From: Chaunax sp. Z400
Lineage: Eukaryota; Chordata; Actinopteri; Lophiiformes; Chaunacidae
Direction of reading: 5' to 3'
DNA length: 64,000 bases
NCBI GenBank assembly: GCA_037577475.1
Contig: CM075192.1
Span: 16,563,408-16,627,407, forward strand
How positions within the stretch are numbered: position 1 is the first letter of the stretch; each line of letters begins with the position of its first letter. The notes under the pieces are model-generated. The model saw nothing but the letters and a program-made list of their open reading frames with translations. It ran no database searches and had not been told where the DNA came from. Both the position numbers and the translations under genes were made by a program. This document shows positions 14,466 through 27,385 of this stretch, piece by piece.

Positions 14466-14904
14466 TTAGATGATTAACTTGGCAGCGGTCAGTGTAGCAA
14501 TTAAATCAATGTCTGCTCCCTCCATAGCTTATAAGATCTTTATCTTCATTAGGCCGCCCTAACTTTGCCATGTGTATCATACCTCACGCTCCTGCTTTCA
14601 TATCAGGCTTGCTCGTATTGGCTACTTCTGTACAATCTAATGGATTCCGTGGTTTTTTAGATGAAGACTGTTGCTCATATCTGCGTTTCTGGCCCTAGTT
14701 ACATGGTGATGTAATGGTATTCTTCCTTTATCATGACTTCCTAGAGTCTCATATTTCTTCCAGTTCACTGACGCCACCCCCTCTGTTGGATTTAGGGGAT
14801 TACATAATATGAGTGGCTTGCAGAAACACGGCCAACTACTAGTACTGGGAGAAGGAACTATCATGGTGTTTACTGACAATGCCTCGGTAGAAATATCCAT
14901 TAAA

Positions 14905-15236
14905 GTGTGTGAGTGAGTGTTCCAAAGTGTGTGAAGGAGCGCTTTCGCAAGTCTTTCCTTCCTGCAGCTGTTAGACTGTACAATCAGCACTGCTCCCAGT
15001 AGACCTAACTATTTGTAGTACTTTTTGTTGAAATACTGAGACACTTTTTGTAATAGTATTTGTGAAATATTTTTGAGACACTTTTCCCCCCTCCTTTATT
15101 GTATTGTATTTTTAAAAAAATATTATTTCCCTTCCTCCTGCTGTGTTTTTTGTACACTTTGCTGCTGCAATACTGTAAATTTCCCCACTGTGGGACTAAT
15201 AAAAGGATATCTTATCTTATCTTATCTTATAAAGCC
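14905..15236 (+). mobile_element. 5'-truncated LINE: last ORF codons, 3'UTR and TCTTA tail
   Basis: Codons from 14916 to the TAG at 15000-15002 read SVPKCVKERF then RKSFLPAAVRLYN and HCSQ. This matches the C-terminal end of fish LINE reverse-transcriptase ORFs (basic ...RRSFIPAAVRLYN pattern). The following 3'UTR ends with CCCCACTGTGGGACTAATAA and a short TCTTA array at 15210-15230, typical of L2/Rex1-type fish LINEs. An in-frame TGA at 14910-14912 shows decay or the truncation point. Fewer than 30 codons remain, so it has no function. Confidence 0.7.
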
Positions 15237-16040
15237 ATCCTCACACAACATTTAACATGGACATGCATTCTAATAATTTTAGCTTCTGAGCTACCTACTT
15301 GTCCAAAGAACTGTGCTATTTCTCGTTTAAATTTGAGGGGTAAACCTCATGTCCCCAGGCCTGCCATACTCTGTAGTTGTGCTTTATTGTATTTTCTGTT
15401 GTATCCCTGCATTTTCAAATGAAGCATCAAGCCATTTTAGCAGGTAATCAGTTTCACATCCGCTGCCTAGATCCTGCATTTCACAGCCTTTGGAGAATCC
15501 TTGCATTCAGCTCCTTTCCAGTGGTTTTAAAAGCACATTCTCCATGCAATGATTAAGCATGCCTCAAATCTTCACTAGTGCTTAGTTGGTGTAGAGATAT
15601 GGGTAGTTTGTCCTACCCGATATGGATGCTACTTACATGCATGTTGAAGGCATTTCTGCTCATAGGCTTCCATGGTCTTCCAAGACATGGCAGCTATACA
15701 GTAAGATCGTTCTCCTTTAATAATCAGCATGATCTGTCCTTGTCTCACTTAACCTTAGAAGAGCACACTCAATATTCATGAAACCTTCAAGTGTCATAGA
15801 TCTTGCAAACACTCTATTGTCCTCACTTAAATGCAAAGTGAAGCCTGCGAGCTAGTTCAGGCAGACAACTTGTGCTGCGCTACTTACACACAATATTCAC
15901 ATGATAGACCTCATTCTCCTCAAATGTCATCTAACATACCCTCCCAATTTGCGGACTATTTAAGCTGCAACAATTTCCCATCCCTTCCTCTGCTGCTGCA
16001 GCCCTGCCCGCGTATTGCTGCCTGCCAGCCCCACAACCAA
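15237..16040. other. Non-coding spacer between LINE tail and minisatellite
   Basis: No gene, RNA gene or repeat was recognised. The last 80 bases before the minisatellite (CTGCTGCTGCAGCCCTGCC...) are locally GC-rich. Confidence 0.5.
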
Positions 16041-16452
16041 TAGGAAATGAGGAAATGAGGAAATGAGGAAGGACATAGGAAACAGAAAATAGGACGACAG
16101 AAACAGGAAGTAGGAAATACAAAATAAGGAAATAGAAGACAGGAGGGAATAGGAAACAGGAAGTTGGAAATGAGGAAACAGGAAATAAGAAATAGGGAAA
16201 TAGGCAATACAAAATTGGAAATGAGGAAATAGGGGTCGGAAATTGGAAGCAGGAAATAGAAAGTTGGAAGCAGGAAATGGGAAAATAGGAAACAGGAAGT
16301 TGGAAGCAGGAAATATAAAACAGGAAGTAGGAATTTGGAAGCAGGAAATAGGATATAGGAAATGAAGAAGTAGGAAATAGGAATTAGGAAGATGGAAATG
16401 AGGAATTAGGAAATAAGGGTTGGAATATGAGATAAGTAATGAAATAAGAAGA
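16041..16452 (+). repeat. GGAA-core heptamer minisatellite
   Basis: About 410 bases are built from a 7-base motif, AGGAARY (AGGAAAT, AGGAAAC, AGGAAGT, TGGAAGC), with frequent one-base slips to 8. Larger blocks such as AGGAAACAGGAAGTTGGAA recur. The plus strand is nearly free of C and the minus strand is TTCC-rich, so the minus strand stays open for 165 codons in one frame (16457-15960) and gives a low-complexity F/P/S/L protein. That ORF follows from the repeat and is not a gene. Many copies contain CAGGAAGT, an ETS-factor-like core. Confidence 0.85.
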
Positions 16453-19400
16453 AACAAAGTTATCAGAGTGTGGTTTCATGTATTTCTATATGTAAAGATC
16501 AACAATCTCTATGATTGAACCGGTCATATTCTATTTCAGATTCTATCTCGAGTTTTGCCGAACCATGTCAGGGATTGTCCATCTCCAAAATGGGGCAAAA
16601 GCATGCCAGGCCTGCATCCAAGCAGACTGCAGTGACCTCTTGCCAACATTGGTCTGTCTTTAACTAAATCTGTGGTTTCAAATTTAGTTTCTCCCCTGCT
16701 CCCGTTTGTATTTTCAGATATCTGTGTCTTGAAACTGTTACATTATGTTATGTTTCATAGGAAATTGTTTTACTGATGGAGCTTTGTTAGCAGCTCCTTC
16801 AATAACACCAAAGAAGATTTTAGATGAGGAGCTGCAGTGTGTCATCATTTAAAGACATAACTTTATGTCGGTAGCCTTGATGTAATAAAGATGCAAAGCT
16901 CTGCCCAACAAGCCAAGCCAGCACATTTGAATGGAAAAGCCAGATATTATTTCCCTACCTACAACTTGAGCTCCAACATGATCAGATTTCCTTATAAATT
17001 CTATTAAAACGACACATTTGTACATATAAACAGCTGATGACACCACCCCCATGAGTCCTCCATGTTTATTCAAAGACATATTACATTTTAAGATTGGTCT
17101 GCACATCTGCAGAACTGAAGTGGGATGTGGGGGATTGATGCTGACTATAAAGAACAGCCAACATGCTCACATGGCCCAGCTTCCTGTGTCATTATATTAC
17201 TCTGCTGTGGTTGCCTTTCTAGGGGCTGAACTCATTATTTTTTAATGTTGTTGATCTTGAGACTTTATGGCCCCCTGAGAATAGGGTCATGCTCTCCCCC
17301 ATTAGATCTGTTATATTCTATTGTTACATTACTACAACACAAATTTAAAATCAGCCGGTGCTTAGATCAGTGAGGATAATGTTTTCTTCATACTGTCAGA
17401 TTCACAGTGTTGTGAGCAAAATGTGATTCCCTTTTGTCACTTGCTGAAGGAAGAACAAAGCATCGACTCTACAGAAGTGTGGAAATGTGACAAAATGATC
17501 TGCCATCATTGTCTTACACATCTGCACTAGCTGTAGTGATTAATATTATTGAATAAGTATTATCTACTCTGGCACCCCACCTTTTGGTGTACGCTACTTT
17601 AACTGCTCTACCGTAAGTGTGTAAGGTCATGCACCTCAAATATTGGATTTCAGCATGTAAAAACATGAGTTAGAACTATGGTGTAATAAGGAGCCAAAAG
17701 AGAGACTATATAGTCGCTTGAGGCTAATCTTTCCTTCTTTGTTTTCCCACTAATTCTGCTGCACGGAATTACAAAAATTTGACATCTATTCTTTCAAGAA
17801 AATTATATAGACATTTATATCCACTTATGTCAAGTGGTGCTTGAAACAGTATCTCGAAGAATGATAAATGCAGACTGGTTTTCAATGAAAATTCTTCTAC
17901 AATTAATCATCCTTATGAAAACTGTTGAAAAGTGAGGACTGACTTATTCCCTCACACAGGACAAGGTTTATGGAGAGGCACATTTGTGTTGCACATGCTG
18001 TGTTGTGGGAGTCAGCAGATGTTTCACAGACAGGTGTCTCAAAATGTCGGTACATAATCTAACAACAGTGCATAAGGCTAAAGTGATAAGTGAGGACATG
18101 TTTTTAATTGTAATATGAGTGAGTTTTTTTGAGTCTTGGATGTAAATTATATTCACAGTTGACAAATCCATCCATCATATATGTTTGTTCACATCTGCAT
18201 GCCCTGCCAGCTCCTTAAACATGCTAAACAAGATAACCAACAAATTCTCCAAATAATCCGCATGTGGCACAAGAACTCTGCAAAGAAGCACACTTACTTA
18301 GATTTTTTTTAAATGTTACAGGAGGCAAGAGGAGGGATTATCAATTCAATCTGATCTCCCACGCTCTGTCATTACAGAAATATGTTGTTAGTGCATCCTC
18401 CGCTTTGTAAGAATCACTTAAATTGAGGAAGATAATCATGCTCTGCCAGTTTGGGCACATTTATACTTAAGATTTTAGGAGAAATTGGGAAACTAACTAC
18501 TCTTTATAAGTATTTAACAAGTTTGGCAGTAATCTAAACACATTTACCCTCGCAAGGTTAAAAGCTTGATGGATTTAAACAGAGACAAATTGCTGCTTTT
18601 ATTTTGCTGTGCTGTGAGTTTGTCTCCATTATGCAGCATTGGCTGAGAACTCTGGAGTTTGTGCAGAAAAGTTCTGAAGGATGCTCAAGCAAAGTTCAAG
18701 TGAAGGACAGCTTTTGAAAAAAAAATACTGTAGGTATATATGTATTTCAGTACCTCTACCATCATATATTATGTATAGTTTCTTTGAGTCAAACTGAACT
18801 CCAGACAAACAGGGGCTGACTTAGCTCTGAAGTGTGAATTAGGTTTCCAGTATCAAAATGAGCTTTACTGGGCCTCACTGAGCCAAGAGGGGGAAAAAAG
18901 GCCTGATCTTTCATTATCAATATTCTCTTGTAGTGTGGACTTTTCTCAAATCAGATGGTAAAATTATTTTAAATGTATGTTTCATTTTTATCAGACTTAG
19001 TATTACAAAAGGTAACATGGAGTCTTCCAATCCACAGTTTGTGGTGATATAAATGACATCAATTATAATAAAAATGTTAGCAAAAATGATAGCATTTCAA
19101 TAGAACTACACAATAAATCATATTGCAATTAAAAATTAACAACAGGTTATTCAATGAGTGCAAATATATACTTACAAATCCTGTTACAGGCACTAAACTT
19201 TTGGCAATATCAAATAATATTTTTTTTTTTCTCCAGGTGTCACATGTGACTCAACCACTAGTGAGCGGATAATAATGAGAGTATGTCAATTAATTAGAAT
19301 ATCAAAACCTGGGCACAAAGTAAAGCATTGAGCACACAGCGCATTCTCATACACATGTTTCTGTACAAGTTAGACCATAACTTTGCAGGTAACCAATGTA

Positions 19401-22299
19401 TTGTACTACATATTGTATTTATACATAGCTCCAAGGTGAGTCATCCTTTCTCCTTTGTACTTATTTTAATGAGGCAGTGAGTGAAACTAATCATTCCAGG
19501 CTCTGCAAGACACTTCTAAATGTTCGATTTGTCTGAATTTTCTCTGGTTAAACTTTTTATGCAGACACTTTCTTTGTTCAATTTTTTTTGCAGAATTTTA
19601 AAAAAAAAGGGAATGAAGCCTGCAGTCTCATGCCTTTTCAGTTCATTCTCTTCTGAGGCTAGTTAATAAATAATTTTAAAAAAGTGAAACCAAAAGAAAA
19701 AAAACAACAACTTCAAGGCAAAACTGTAACCATTCAAGATTTTAAAATTCTACAAGTTTCTTTTACTTATCAGGATCTCATTTTTCAGTTTCACACTAAT
19801 TTATTCAGTTCATTGTTCTGGATAAACACACGGTATGAAACAGGAAGGTTCAGCACTGAAACTGGAAAATGGATCAGAAAAGATCAATCATGATCAGGGA
19901 AAGAGAAATTTAGAACTTGGTAATCAAGTGCTTTTTATTAAATGGATACAGGAAGTGTACATCTTAATGCAGTGACTTTGAATCAATCAAAACAAAGCTT
20001 AGTCCTGAAATATTCTGCAGTGTAACATAAGATTAGACAGTTTAACCTGCATCAACGCTTTACTAATGAGAGTCCACTATTGTGGATGACTTGTGTAGTG
20101 TAAGCGAGGTGTTTCATAGAGCCAAGTAGATTTATTACCTAAACCTACCCAAACTGTGACAGTAACCTGGCTACTAACTGTAAAACTAACTGTAACTAAA
20201 TTAATAAATGATCAAAGTCTTAAAATAAGTCAATAAAATAATATGTTTCAAAATGGAACACAAGTCCCCTGGGTGTGATTGTCCTGTATTGGCACCATTC
20301 AACCACCACAGCCTGCACCCGATTTGGACTTAGATTAGACTTACATCTTAGATTTCACACTACGTCATTATGTCTTCCTATAGCCTTTCAGTCAGAGAGG
20401 TCTTTAACAAACATTCTAGTATGTAAAGCCCTAATGACTGGTGTTTAGATGGCACTGGCTGCTGTAATGGCAGAGTAGCGGCAGCTGCGAATTTTTGACT
20501 CTCCTTGTGTGGCCGGCCATTAATAAGTTTGATCCTAAGACAGTTTTTATTCTATGATTACGTGGACAATATTTTGCTATCAATAAATATCCATGACTTG
20601 CCTTTCCCATCCTTGAAAAGAAATATGCCTGGTTCAATATTTTGAAAAAGAGAGGGAATATCGCTCAAATGTCTGTAATCAAATGTCTGATCTGTTGACA
20701 TGTTTGCATTACTTTGAATTAATTTGAAATGTAGTCTAGTGTGTATTTAGTGGCTTTGAAGTATCTTTATTGATTGAAATATTTTTTTAGATTTTTGGTT
20801 TTGTATACACATTATCATTGTTTATTTTATTCGACTTGTAATTTCTATTTCATCAGCAAATCTTATAATGCCTGAAGCAAAGAAACAGTGTGCCATGCTC
20901 TGTGCTGGAAACTCAGGTGAACTTTCCACATTTGTTTTCTAAAATAAACTTCTGTGCAATTAGGTCTCATCAGCATTTTGGTTTAATGTATATTGTATAA
21001 TTTCTACATCTTCCTGTGAATTATGCAAATCATAATGTAATCAAAATGTGTTTACTTTAGGAGGGATGATGACTGACAGCAGTGAATAAATAAAACATTC
21101 TAAGTCAATGCAATTTTATGGCAATGCAATAAACACTAAATCAGTGTGAAGAGCCTCGTTTTTTGTATTTCAAAGAGTAAAAAGTCAAGTGCAAAAGCAG
21201 TCAAAGTCATAATCTGTGGTTGACGTTGAATTAACTGAATATAAATCCAGATTAATAAATCATAATTAGAACAAAACATGAGAATTTTAATCCCACGTTT
21301 CTGTATGCTCCTCAAATTTTACAAAAAAAGTCAAATAAATTAGGGTGAGTTATAAAATAAGGGGAAAACCAACCTTTCAGTGATGAAATATCAGAACGTC
21401 GCTCCAGATAACATACAATACGTACTATATATCATTTGAAACTGCTCACATAAGATCACATAAGCATTTTCTGACCATATTTTAGGTAAACCACAACTAC
21501 AAAACCATCATGTGCTTGCTGGCTGTTAAAAAGTACAGACTAGGGCTGGACATACATAAAGCAGTAACATAGTAGAGGCAGAAGTGGCTGCATTTGCAAA
21601 GGAGAATAAGTTTTATTTATTAAATTAACTATTACAGTTTCAGGCGAGATTACATCACACATCCAAAGTTTTGAGCCATGGAGTGAAAAAAGGAAAGAAA
21701 AATTTGACATCCTCGGCTGGCTGCAGACTTTCCACTTGTTTGAACTTTTCACATTGCTCTTTACGTCGCACAGTGGTGTGTATTCATAGTTTCAACAATT
21801 TCAAATTAAACACTCAGCAGCAGGGAGTCACAAAGTAATCACAAACTTACTCAAATACTGTAGATCACTGTACTGCAAGAAAATAGAGCACTGTTAGTAA
21901 TTATTGGGTAGGCTTCAGTGATTCCATATGCCAGTCAAATAATGTTAAAGTAGCTCTTGAAGATCATATTATTAATCATTTGCTGGAGAGAAAAAAAAAA
22001 TTAGTTATTCTGAAAGCACAAGGGTCGAAGATCACACACTGATGCCCTTGTCTGTCAACTTATAATTCCCCTGTTCCACGGTCAGATAACTGTTTACTGA
22101 AGTACAAGCTAATAAACAAGAGATTTTTTTTTCTCTTCAATTCCATGCTTTCATCTGGTCATAATCAACTGAGCCGTCAGGAACCTATGAGCTCATTTCC
22201 ATATTGTTTGCAGTTATATAATGATTCAAAATTAGCTTCTAATTAAATCTGAGGAATCCACAGTTGAGTGAAGAGTGTGTGCCGGTATCTGCACACATC

Positions 22300-22303
<4 letters not shown>
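16453..22303. other. Non-coding AT-rich DNA
   Basis: Only short ORFs (under 90 codons) without motifs or codon bias. Several poly-A and poly-T runs of 8-10 bases occur. No transposon end was recognised. Confidence 0.55.

Positions 22304-22337
<34 letters not shown>
22304..22337 (+). repeat. (TG)17 microsatellite
   Basis: A pure TG array of 34 bases. ORFs reading through it are low-complexity artefacts. Confidence 0.97.
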
Positions 22338-22341
<4 letters not shown>

Positions 22342-24375
22342 TGCTCACAGACAAGGCACAAAATAATGAGTGACTCAAGTGAACATGCATCATCAAGGAT
22401 CAAGTTAACTTTGACTAAAGCTAGTGTTGATTATCGTTTGTTGTTTGTTTAGTACCGGTGTGGGATTTTGATGTGATTTCTATAAATTTAGGGGTAATTA
22501 AATGAAACCGGTGCGAGTTCGCCCAAAGCTGCCTGTGTACAACAGTGGAATACGTCCTCTATACATATTTGACAGGTTGGTTCTCAAAAACACTTTAACA
22601 AGTTTGGCACAAAGAAATTGTGTAGCCTTAGTCGTATTGATTCTGTTATCCATGTTTCTACACCCCCGGCATTTCAAATGTGGTTTTCCTCCACTTTGTC
22701 TTATCCTGCCGGTTACTGCGTGGTGCCTGGCCTGAAAAATCACTTATCAATAAATGGTGTGTTGGCACATGCTATCAATCAGCCAACATGTAGGATGCAG
22801 AAAAGTCCAGCAATAGTTGTTGTTTTCCTTCTCTCACAGGATTCTTTTGCAAACTCTTAATTGCATTCAATCACTATTCAGCTTGTCTTGTCTCTTTTAT
22901 ATGAGTAGAACTTCTTGATGTTTGATAATTACACTCTATGCTCATTTGCAAGCAATTTGCTAATTTACTGCACAATGTAAGCACATTCCTATAAACTATT
23001 CAGTTACTTTGTCTATATGGAGGCAGATGGTTTCATTTGTATGTGGTTGTTATACCACATTTCCTCCTCACTGATGGGTTATTTGAATTTGCATTTAAAT
23101 GCGTTTGACCTTGAGACTTTGCACACGCTGCCTCCTCTTTGTTGCTTCACACCTTTAATTGGCTAATTATTTTGGGTCTTGTGCTCAGCCAGCTTCATTA
23201 TACTTTGCTTTTGCTTTTTAGTGTGTTGCTGGTGAGAGGTGATTAGGCAGGGGATTTGTAAGTGTCAGATTTTCTCAGTCATTTTGTGTTTAAGGATTCA
23301 GTGCATCCTCTTGAGATTTGGGCTGTGAAATTTGTGACAAAAGCCATAGGTCTGGTTTGGCCTGTCCCACTGTAAAATATTAGGTCAGGTTAGAAGATGA
23401 AGGATCGTCTAAAATGAGCAACTCGCCATTAGATCTGAGGTTTGGTCTGTTGAAATACAACAAATGTGATAAACAGTCTCCTAGAAAGTCTGCACAGGGA
23501 TCCCGATAAAAGAGTTTGTGCAGTAGACCCAGAGATCTTAGCACAAACACAGCACAGGTGGCCGTTAACAACGTAAGTCAAGACTGAAAATGCTGAGATA
23601 TGCTAAATTAAACAAACATCCGAGTGTTGTCATCTGCGTTAACATAGGCTCTGGAGGCTTTAGAGGCTCTCAGAGCCAGAGATGCTTTGCTTGCTCATCA
23701 ACAGCACAATAATTTTAAGATTCTCAGACCTGTCAAATGTTAGTCATTGACAGCTTCAAACACACCATCTCATTTTGTGGTGTAGGTCAAATACTGTTTG
23801 ACACATCTGTCCTTGATATTTGCACTTTATAGACACTGTCTATAAACTGGTACTGTCTCCCACTGACAGATTGCGAGGCCCAGGAAAAAATATTTTGAAA
23901 AATTATATCAACCCATATTAGTGCTGAGCTAGTTATTCGAGGTGATTTTAATTTAGAATGGCTCTCAATAACTCTGCCGTACAACAAGAAGTGTGCTCAG
24001 ACCTCGATCTATAACAGTAAGTTTCTAGTCTTATACAATCAAACACATCAAATCTGTTTAAATCAACCATCATAGAGCTTAACAAACAATACTACGTCAA
24101 AACCAAGTATATGGTATATGATCAATGTGTGAAAATGTGGCCAAATTGTTCGACTGGTCAGTGGAAACATCGATAATATCAGTTCCTGGATAATAAATGC
24201 TCACCTGCAGCCACAGTAATATTTGTTGCTGAAGCGTCCTCCTTAACATTTCTATCACATTAATGTTACAATAATCTGGAAGCCTTAGATTGTAAGAAAC
24301 ATATCACAGCTGTAACAGGACTTAGATGAAGTCATAGGAGAATAACAAATGAATTATTATTAACGCCATCATTAC
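22338..24375. other. Non-coding DNA with a possible conserved stretch
   Basis: Overlapping ORFs on both strands at 22498-22860 cancel out as coding evidence. The stretch 22860-23230 has many ATTTGCAT-, TAAT- and CAAG-type cores and no repeat signature. Confidence 0.5.
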
Positions 24376-24995
24376 CAGGGGTGCAAATATCATTGTTGGT
24401 CTGCTTCTCAAAGGAGCACCTGAAGATGTTGCCTGGTGCTCCCCTTTTGCACCAGTGCTTGAAGCCGACATGTTTTAATTCACAGTCATTATAGCCACTT
24501 GAATTTGAATGGCAGGTAATATCCTCCATATTTCCAACAGTCTCTTGCCTCCATGCAGACCATCTACTATTGTGAAACTCCCTTACTCTAACAAAGGCAA
24601 TTCTATTCTCACCACATATCTTCTTTAATTGTCCTGTTCTTTTTGCACGCAACTTTACAATGAGAGATTAATTGTCTCGCAGTATGGGACCATGCAATCA
24701 GCTGACATGCAATTTGGGAACGATCCCGCTGTTAAACTCCAACGCTGACTGCAGCTCTGTCTGTGCAGACCGAAACCAACTTCGTCTTCCACTCATCACA
24801 TAAACCACAACCATGCAAGAGTTGCAGAAGCCCCTTTACCATGTCCTGTGCCATTCGATTCACATCTTAATTAAGTGTTGTCTTGACACAGACACAATGT
24901 ACACAATGGTCGTACGAAAAAGCGCTTCTTGTTCTAATACATGCCGTGCATCATTTATTTTGACCACACCTGCGCACCACTTATGTGCACCCCTG
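24376..24995 (-). mobile_element. Decayed hAT-superfamily DNA transposon
   Basis: The left end reads CAGGGGTGCA and the right end TGCACCCCTG, a perfect 10-bp terminal inverted repeat of the hAT type. Similarity between the ends continues more weakly inwards. The flanks are ATCATTAC on the left and ATATTAC on the right, consistent with an 8-bp target duplication that has lost one base. The 620-bp interior carries remnants of a hAT transposase on the minus strand (separate entry). The element is far shorter than an autonomous hAT and is interrupted by stops and frameshifts, so it cannot mobilise itself. Confidence 0.62.
24640..24866 (-). pseudogene. hAT transposase core fragment (stops and frameshifts)
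   Basis: A 44-codon open segment runs from 24866 to 24735 on the minus strand. It includes CDEWKTKLVSVCTDRAAV, which fits the hAT pattern of a W..K...V..DGAA.. block around a catalytic aspartate; the usual glycine after the Asp is arginine here. It ends at an in-frame TGA/TAA-type stop. Out of frame just beyond lies LIAWSHTARQLI...CKKN, which looks like a degraded version of the family's HC.AHRLELA block. There is no start codon, no BED zinc finger and no complete C-terminal dimerisation domain. The match is by pattern only; no search was run. Confidence 0.5.
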
Positions 24996-27141
24996 ATATT
25001 ACATTATTAAAATGAGATTGAGGCCTTGGACAGTCAAAATTGTGCTGCACTTTATAGTTGTGATCCCTTCAGCCTTATATGCTTAACGCTAAAGAGGTGT
25101 CACATCACAATAACTCATAACCCATCCATCTGGGCACAAACAATGGTCACAATGAGGAGTGTTTACATCCCAGCAAGCTGATGGCCTTTTTTAAGGCAAC
25201 ACCTTCTCTGATAAGGAGGTTCATTTTGGGCAACATAAATATTGGAAGCTGATGGAAATTGGGCCCCTTGAGTATCTGTGATGAAAGCCGTTGCAATGGC
25301 AAAGTGCAGCTCAGGAGCAAAATCACTGTCAGATATAGACACACGTCTCTTTTCATGCCTGTCATATCTATCAGTCTCCGCTGATAAGATCGAAACACAG
25401 ATTGCAGGTTTGAGGAGTTGTCAAGCTTCCTGCCCACTTTTATTGGCGTTAATGTCACGGTTCAGCCGTGACTCCAAGCTCTACACTGTAAAAAAAAAGT
25501 GCTAAAAATTAAATGACATTAAAATCACCTAAAAATGCCCGAGAATTTGAAAATTAACAAACTGAATAAATCAATAATGAGATTCACACCTTTAGGATCT
25601 CTACAAAGTGTGTATGAAATTACACTGAATGCCGTCCATCGGTTTTTGAGAACATGTAGAAGATACCCCCATCAAACCTGTTACATACAGATGGACGGCT
25701 GGACAAGGGTAACTCCATATGCTCCTGTGGCAGGGCAATAATAAAAAAGGTGACTTACATGACTTACTGGAGGCTGTCTTATCAGTGCAGCACTGGACAT
25801 CGGTGTCAAAAGGCTGAGCATGTTGTAGCGTGTCCCTCACTTTCCCTTCCCTTCCCCTGAAGCCCTGCTGTTTAACTTTACAGTATGTTCCTGTGAATAA
25901 TATTATTTCTCCCAGATTAGATTCCAGTTTAAACCATTTCACTGTATGACATTACTACAGCAGAATGTTGTCCAGATTCCACCGTAAATTTACAGCCAAG
26001 TGTTACAGCGTGGTGTTTCCATGAATGGCCAGATTATTCGGCATCCCACGAAGGCTTTTCTTGCTCTGTTCCTCATGTCAATATTTTTCCTCAAATTTGT
26101 TTTCCAAGAGTTTGATTCATGCTAACATTAATCTCCCTGTGTTCAAGACTTCAGTGCCAGCCACCCACTCTAGCTCTCACTGCCCATGCTTCAACAGATC
26201 CAGCTCTCTGGAAGATCAGGTCTCAGCCGGACTCTCCAAAACCCTCTCAGTTGGTCATCTGCCCTCCCCTCCTCATCTCTAAGGACAGTAAATACTCATT
26301 TAAAACTACTAACTGGTCTCTGAGTCTGCTACTGGGTCCTTATTGTTAAAAACAGCCTCATGATATGATAGAAGGAAATACAAACTGGTCTGTTTGAATA
26401 TACAGTATGTACATGCATGTGGTGTTTTGAATATTAGGGAAAGCTATGCTTTCTTTTCCAGTTTAGGTTATGTGGGATGTTCTATAAGGACACACAATCC
26501 AGATAAGAAGCTTACTTGCCACAATTTAAACATTCAGACAACAGCTTTTGTATTCAGGGTTTTACAATAAGACGTCTTTTCCCTATACCACCATAAATCT
26601 GATGTAGTATATGACTCACACAGTAAACAGAATGTTGTACATTGTATACATTGTGTTGTAAAACTTAAAAAGACATCCAGTTGCTTCTGATTCAACCCTT
26701 TAAGATTACCATGAGCTGGGTGAATGAGAATCTACACCAGCACATTCTACACATGGGTCAGACCTGACCATCAAAGAGATATCAGCATATAAATTTGCAT
26801 TTAAATATCTTCATTTTAAGATGAAAACACTGTCTTACTGTAACTAAAGGACATATATTAAAACCTTTCCCCATTATGTGATGCAATGGTGAAGAATAAC
26901 TAAAGCTTAAAATGCTAAGGCACCTCTTCATCGTATTTATTCGACTTTTATTAGAAATCAATCTCCTGCAGGATGGCAATTTCAAGCTGCATGAACTGTT
27001 CTTTTCAGTTTGCTGTGCTTTGGATAATTCATTGTGAATTTATTGACATTTTTGCTTTGCCTTTTTAGGGTTTCATGCAATGCAGACAATATTTTATCAT
27101 CAAGCTTGAAGATCTTCATCTCCATATTTGTGGATGTACAA
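24996..27141. other. Non-coding DNA between the two transposon relics
   Basis: ORFs of 65-136 codons exist on both strands but overlap each other and show no motifs. A repeat fragment at 25629-25745 is listed separately. Confidence 0.5.
25629..25745 (+). repeat. Repeat fragment with 10-bp inverted repeat GCCGTCCATC/GATGGACGGC
   Basis: GCCGTCCATC, followed by GGTTTTTGAGA, is answered about 50 bases later by GATGGACGGC, a perfect 10-bp inverted repeat. The segment then ends CTCCTGTGGCAGGGCAATAA. The 'CCGTCCATCGGTTTTTGAGA...ACATACAGAYGGAC...CTCC.TGGCAG' order resembles the opposite end of the family described at about 51 kb. The assignment is tentative. Confidence 0.35.
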
Positions 27142-27385
27142 TGTGCACATACAGACATGGTGGTTGACAAGGAGCAGAGGAGGGCTGTTGTGTTGTGTGT
27201 AGCAATCCCAGCTGACAGTAACATCAGGAAGAAGGAATGGGAGAAGATCGAGAAGCACCAGGGCCTGAAGGAACAGCTAGAACACATGTGGAAGGTGAAT
27301 GTAAAAAGTGCCTCCAATGGTGATAGGAGCATTAGGGGCTGTGACCCCCAAACTGGAAGAGTGGCTCCAGCAGAGTCAAGGTACT
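27142..27385 (+). pseudogene. Non-LTR retrotransposon C-terminal endonuclease-like fragment, frameshifted
   Basis: Frame 1 reads ...TDMVVDKEQRRAVVLCVAIP, then ADSNIRKKEWEKIEKHQGLK and EQLEHMWKV, ending near 27297. The frame then shifts by +1 and continues from 27308 as VIGALGAVTPKLEEWLQQ to about 27385. I recognise this as the tail of fish reverse-transcriptase ORFs that carry a restriction-like endonuclease (PD...D...K type; R4/Dong or Rex6-like elements are my best guess). Intact members usually read RPD and VIDVAIP here. In this copy the PD has become TD and the second aspartate has become cysteine. Together with the frameshift and the missing ends, this makes it a dead relic. Confidence 0.6.

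Noticed and set aside
15960..16457. 165-codon minus-strand ORF, the longest in the window
   Set aside because: It lies on the GGAA heptamer array. The absence of stops follows from TTCC-rich composition, and the product is low-complexity F/P/S/L.
22264..22452. ORF with poly-CV segment
   Set aside because: It is the TG microsatellite read in frame.
24332..24652. 106-codon minus-strand ORF as an independent gene
   Set aside because: It lies mostly inside the hAT relic, runs out through its terminal repeat into flanking DNA, and follows the frame-broken transposase remnant.
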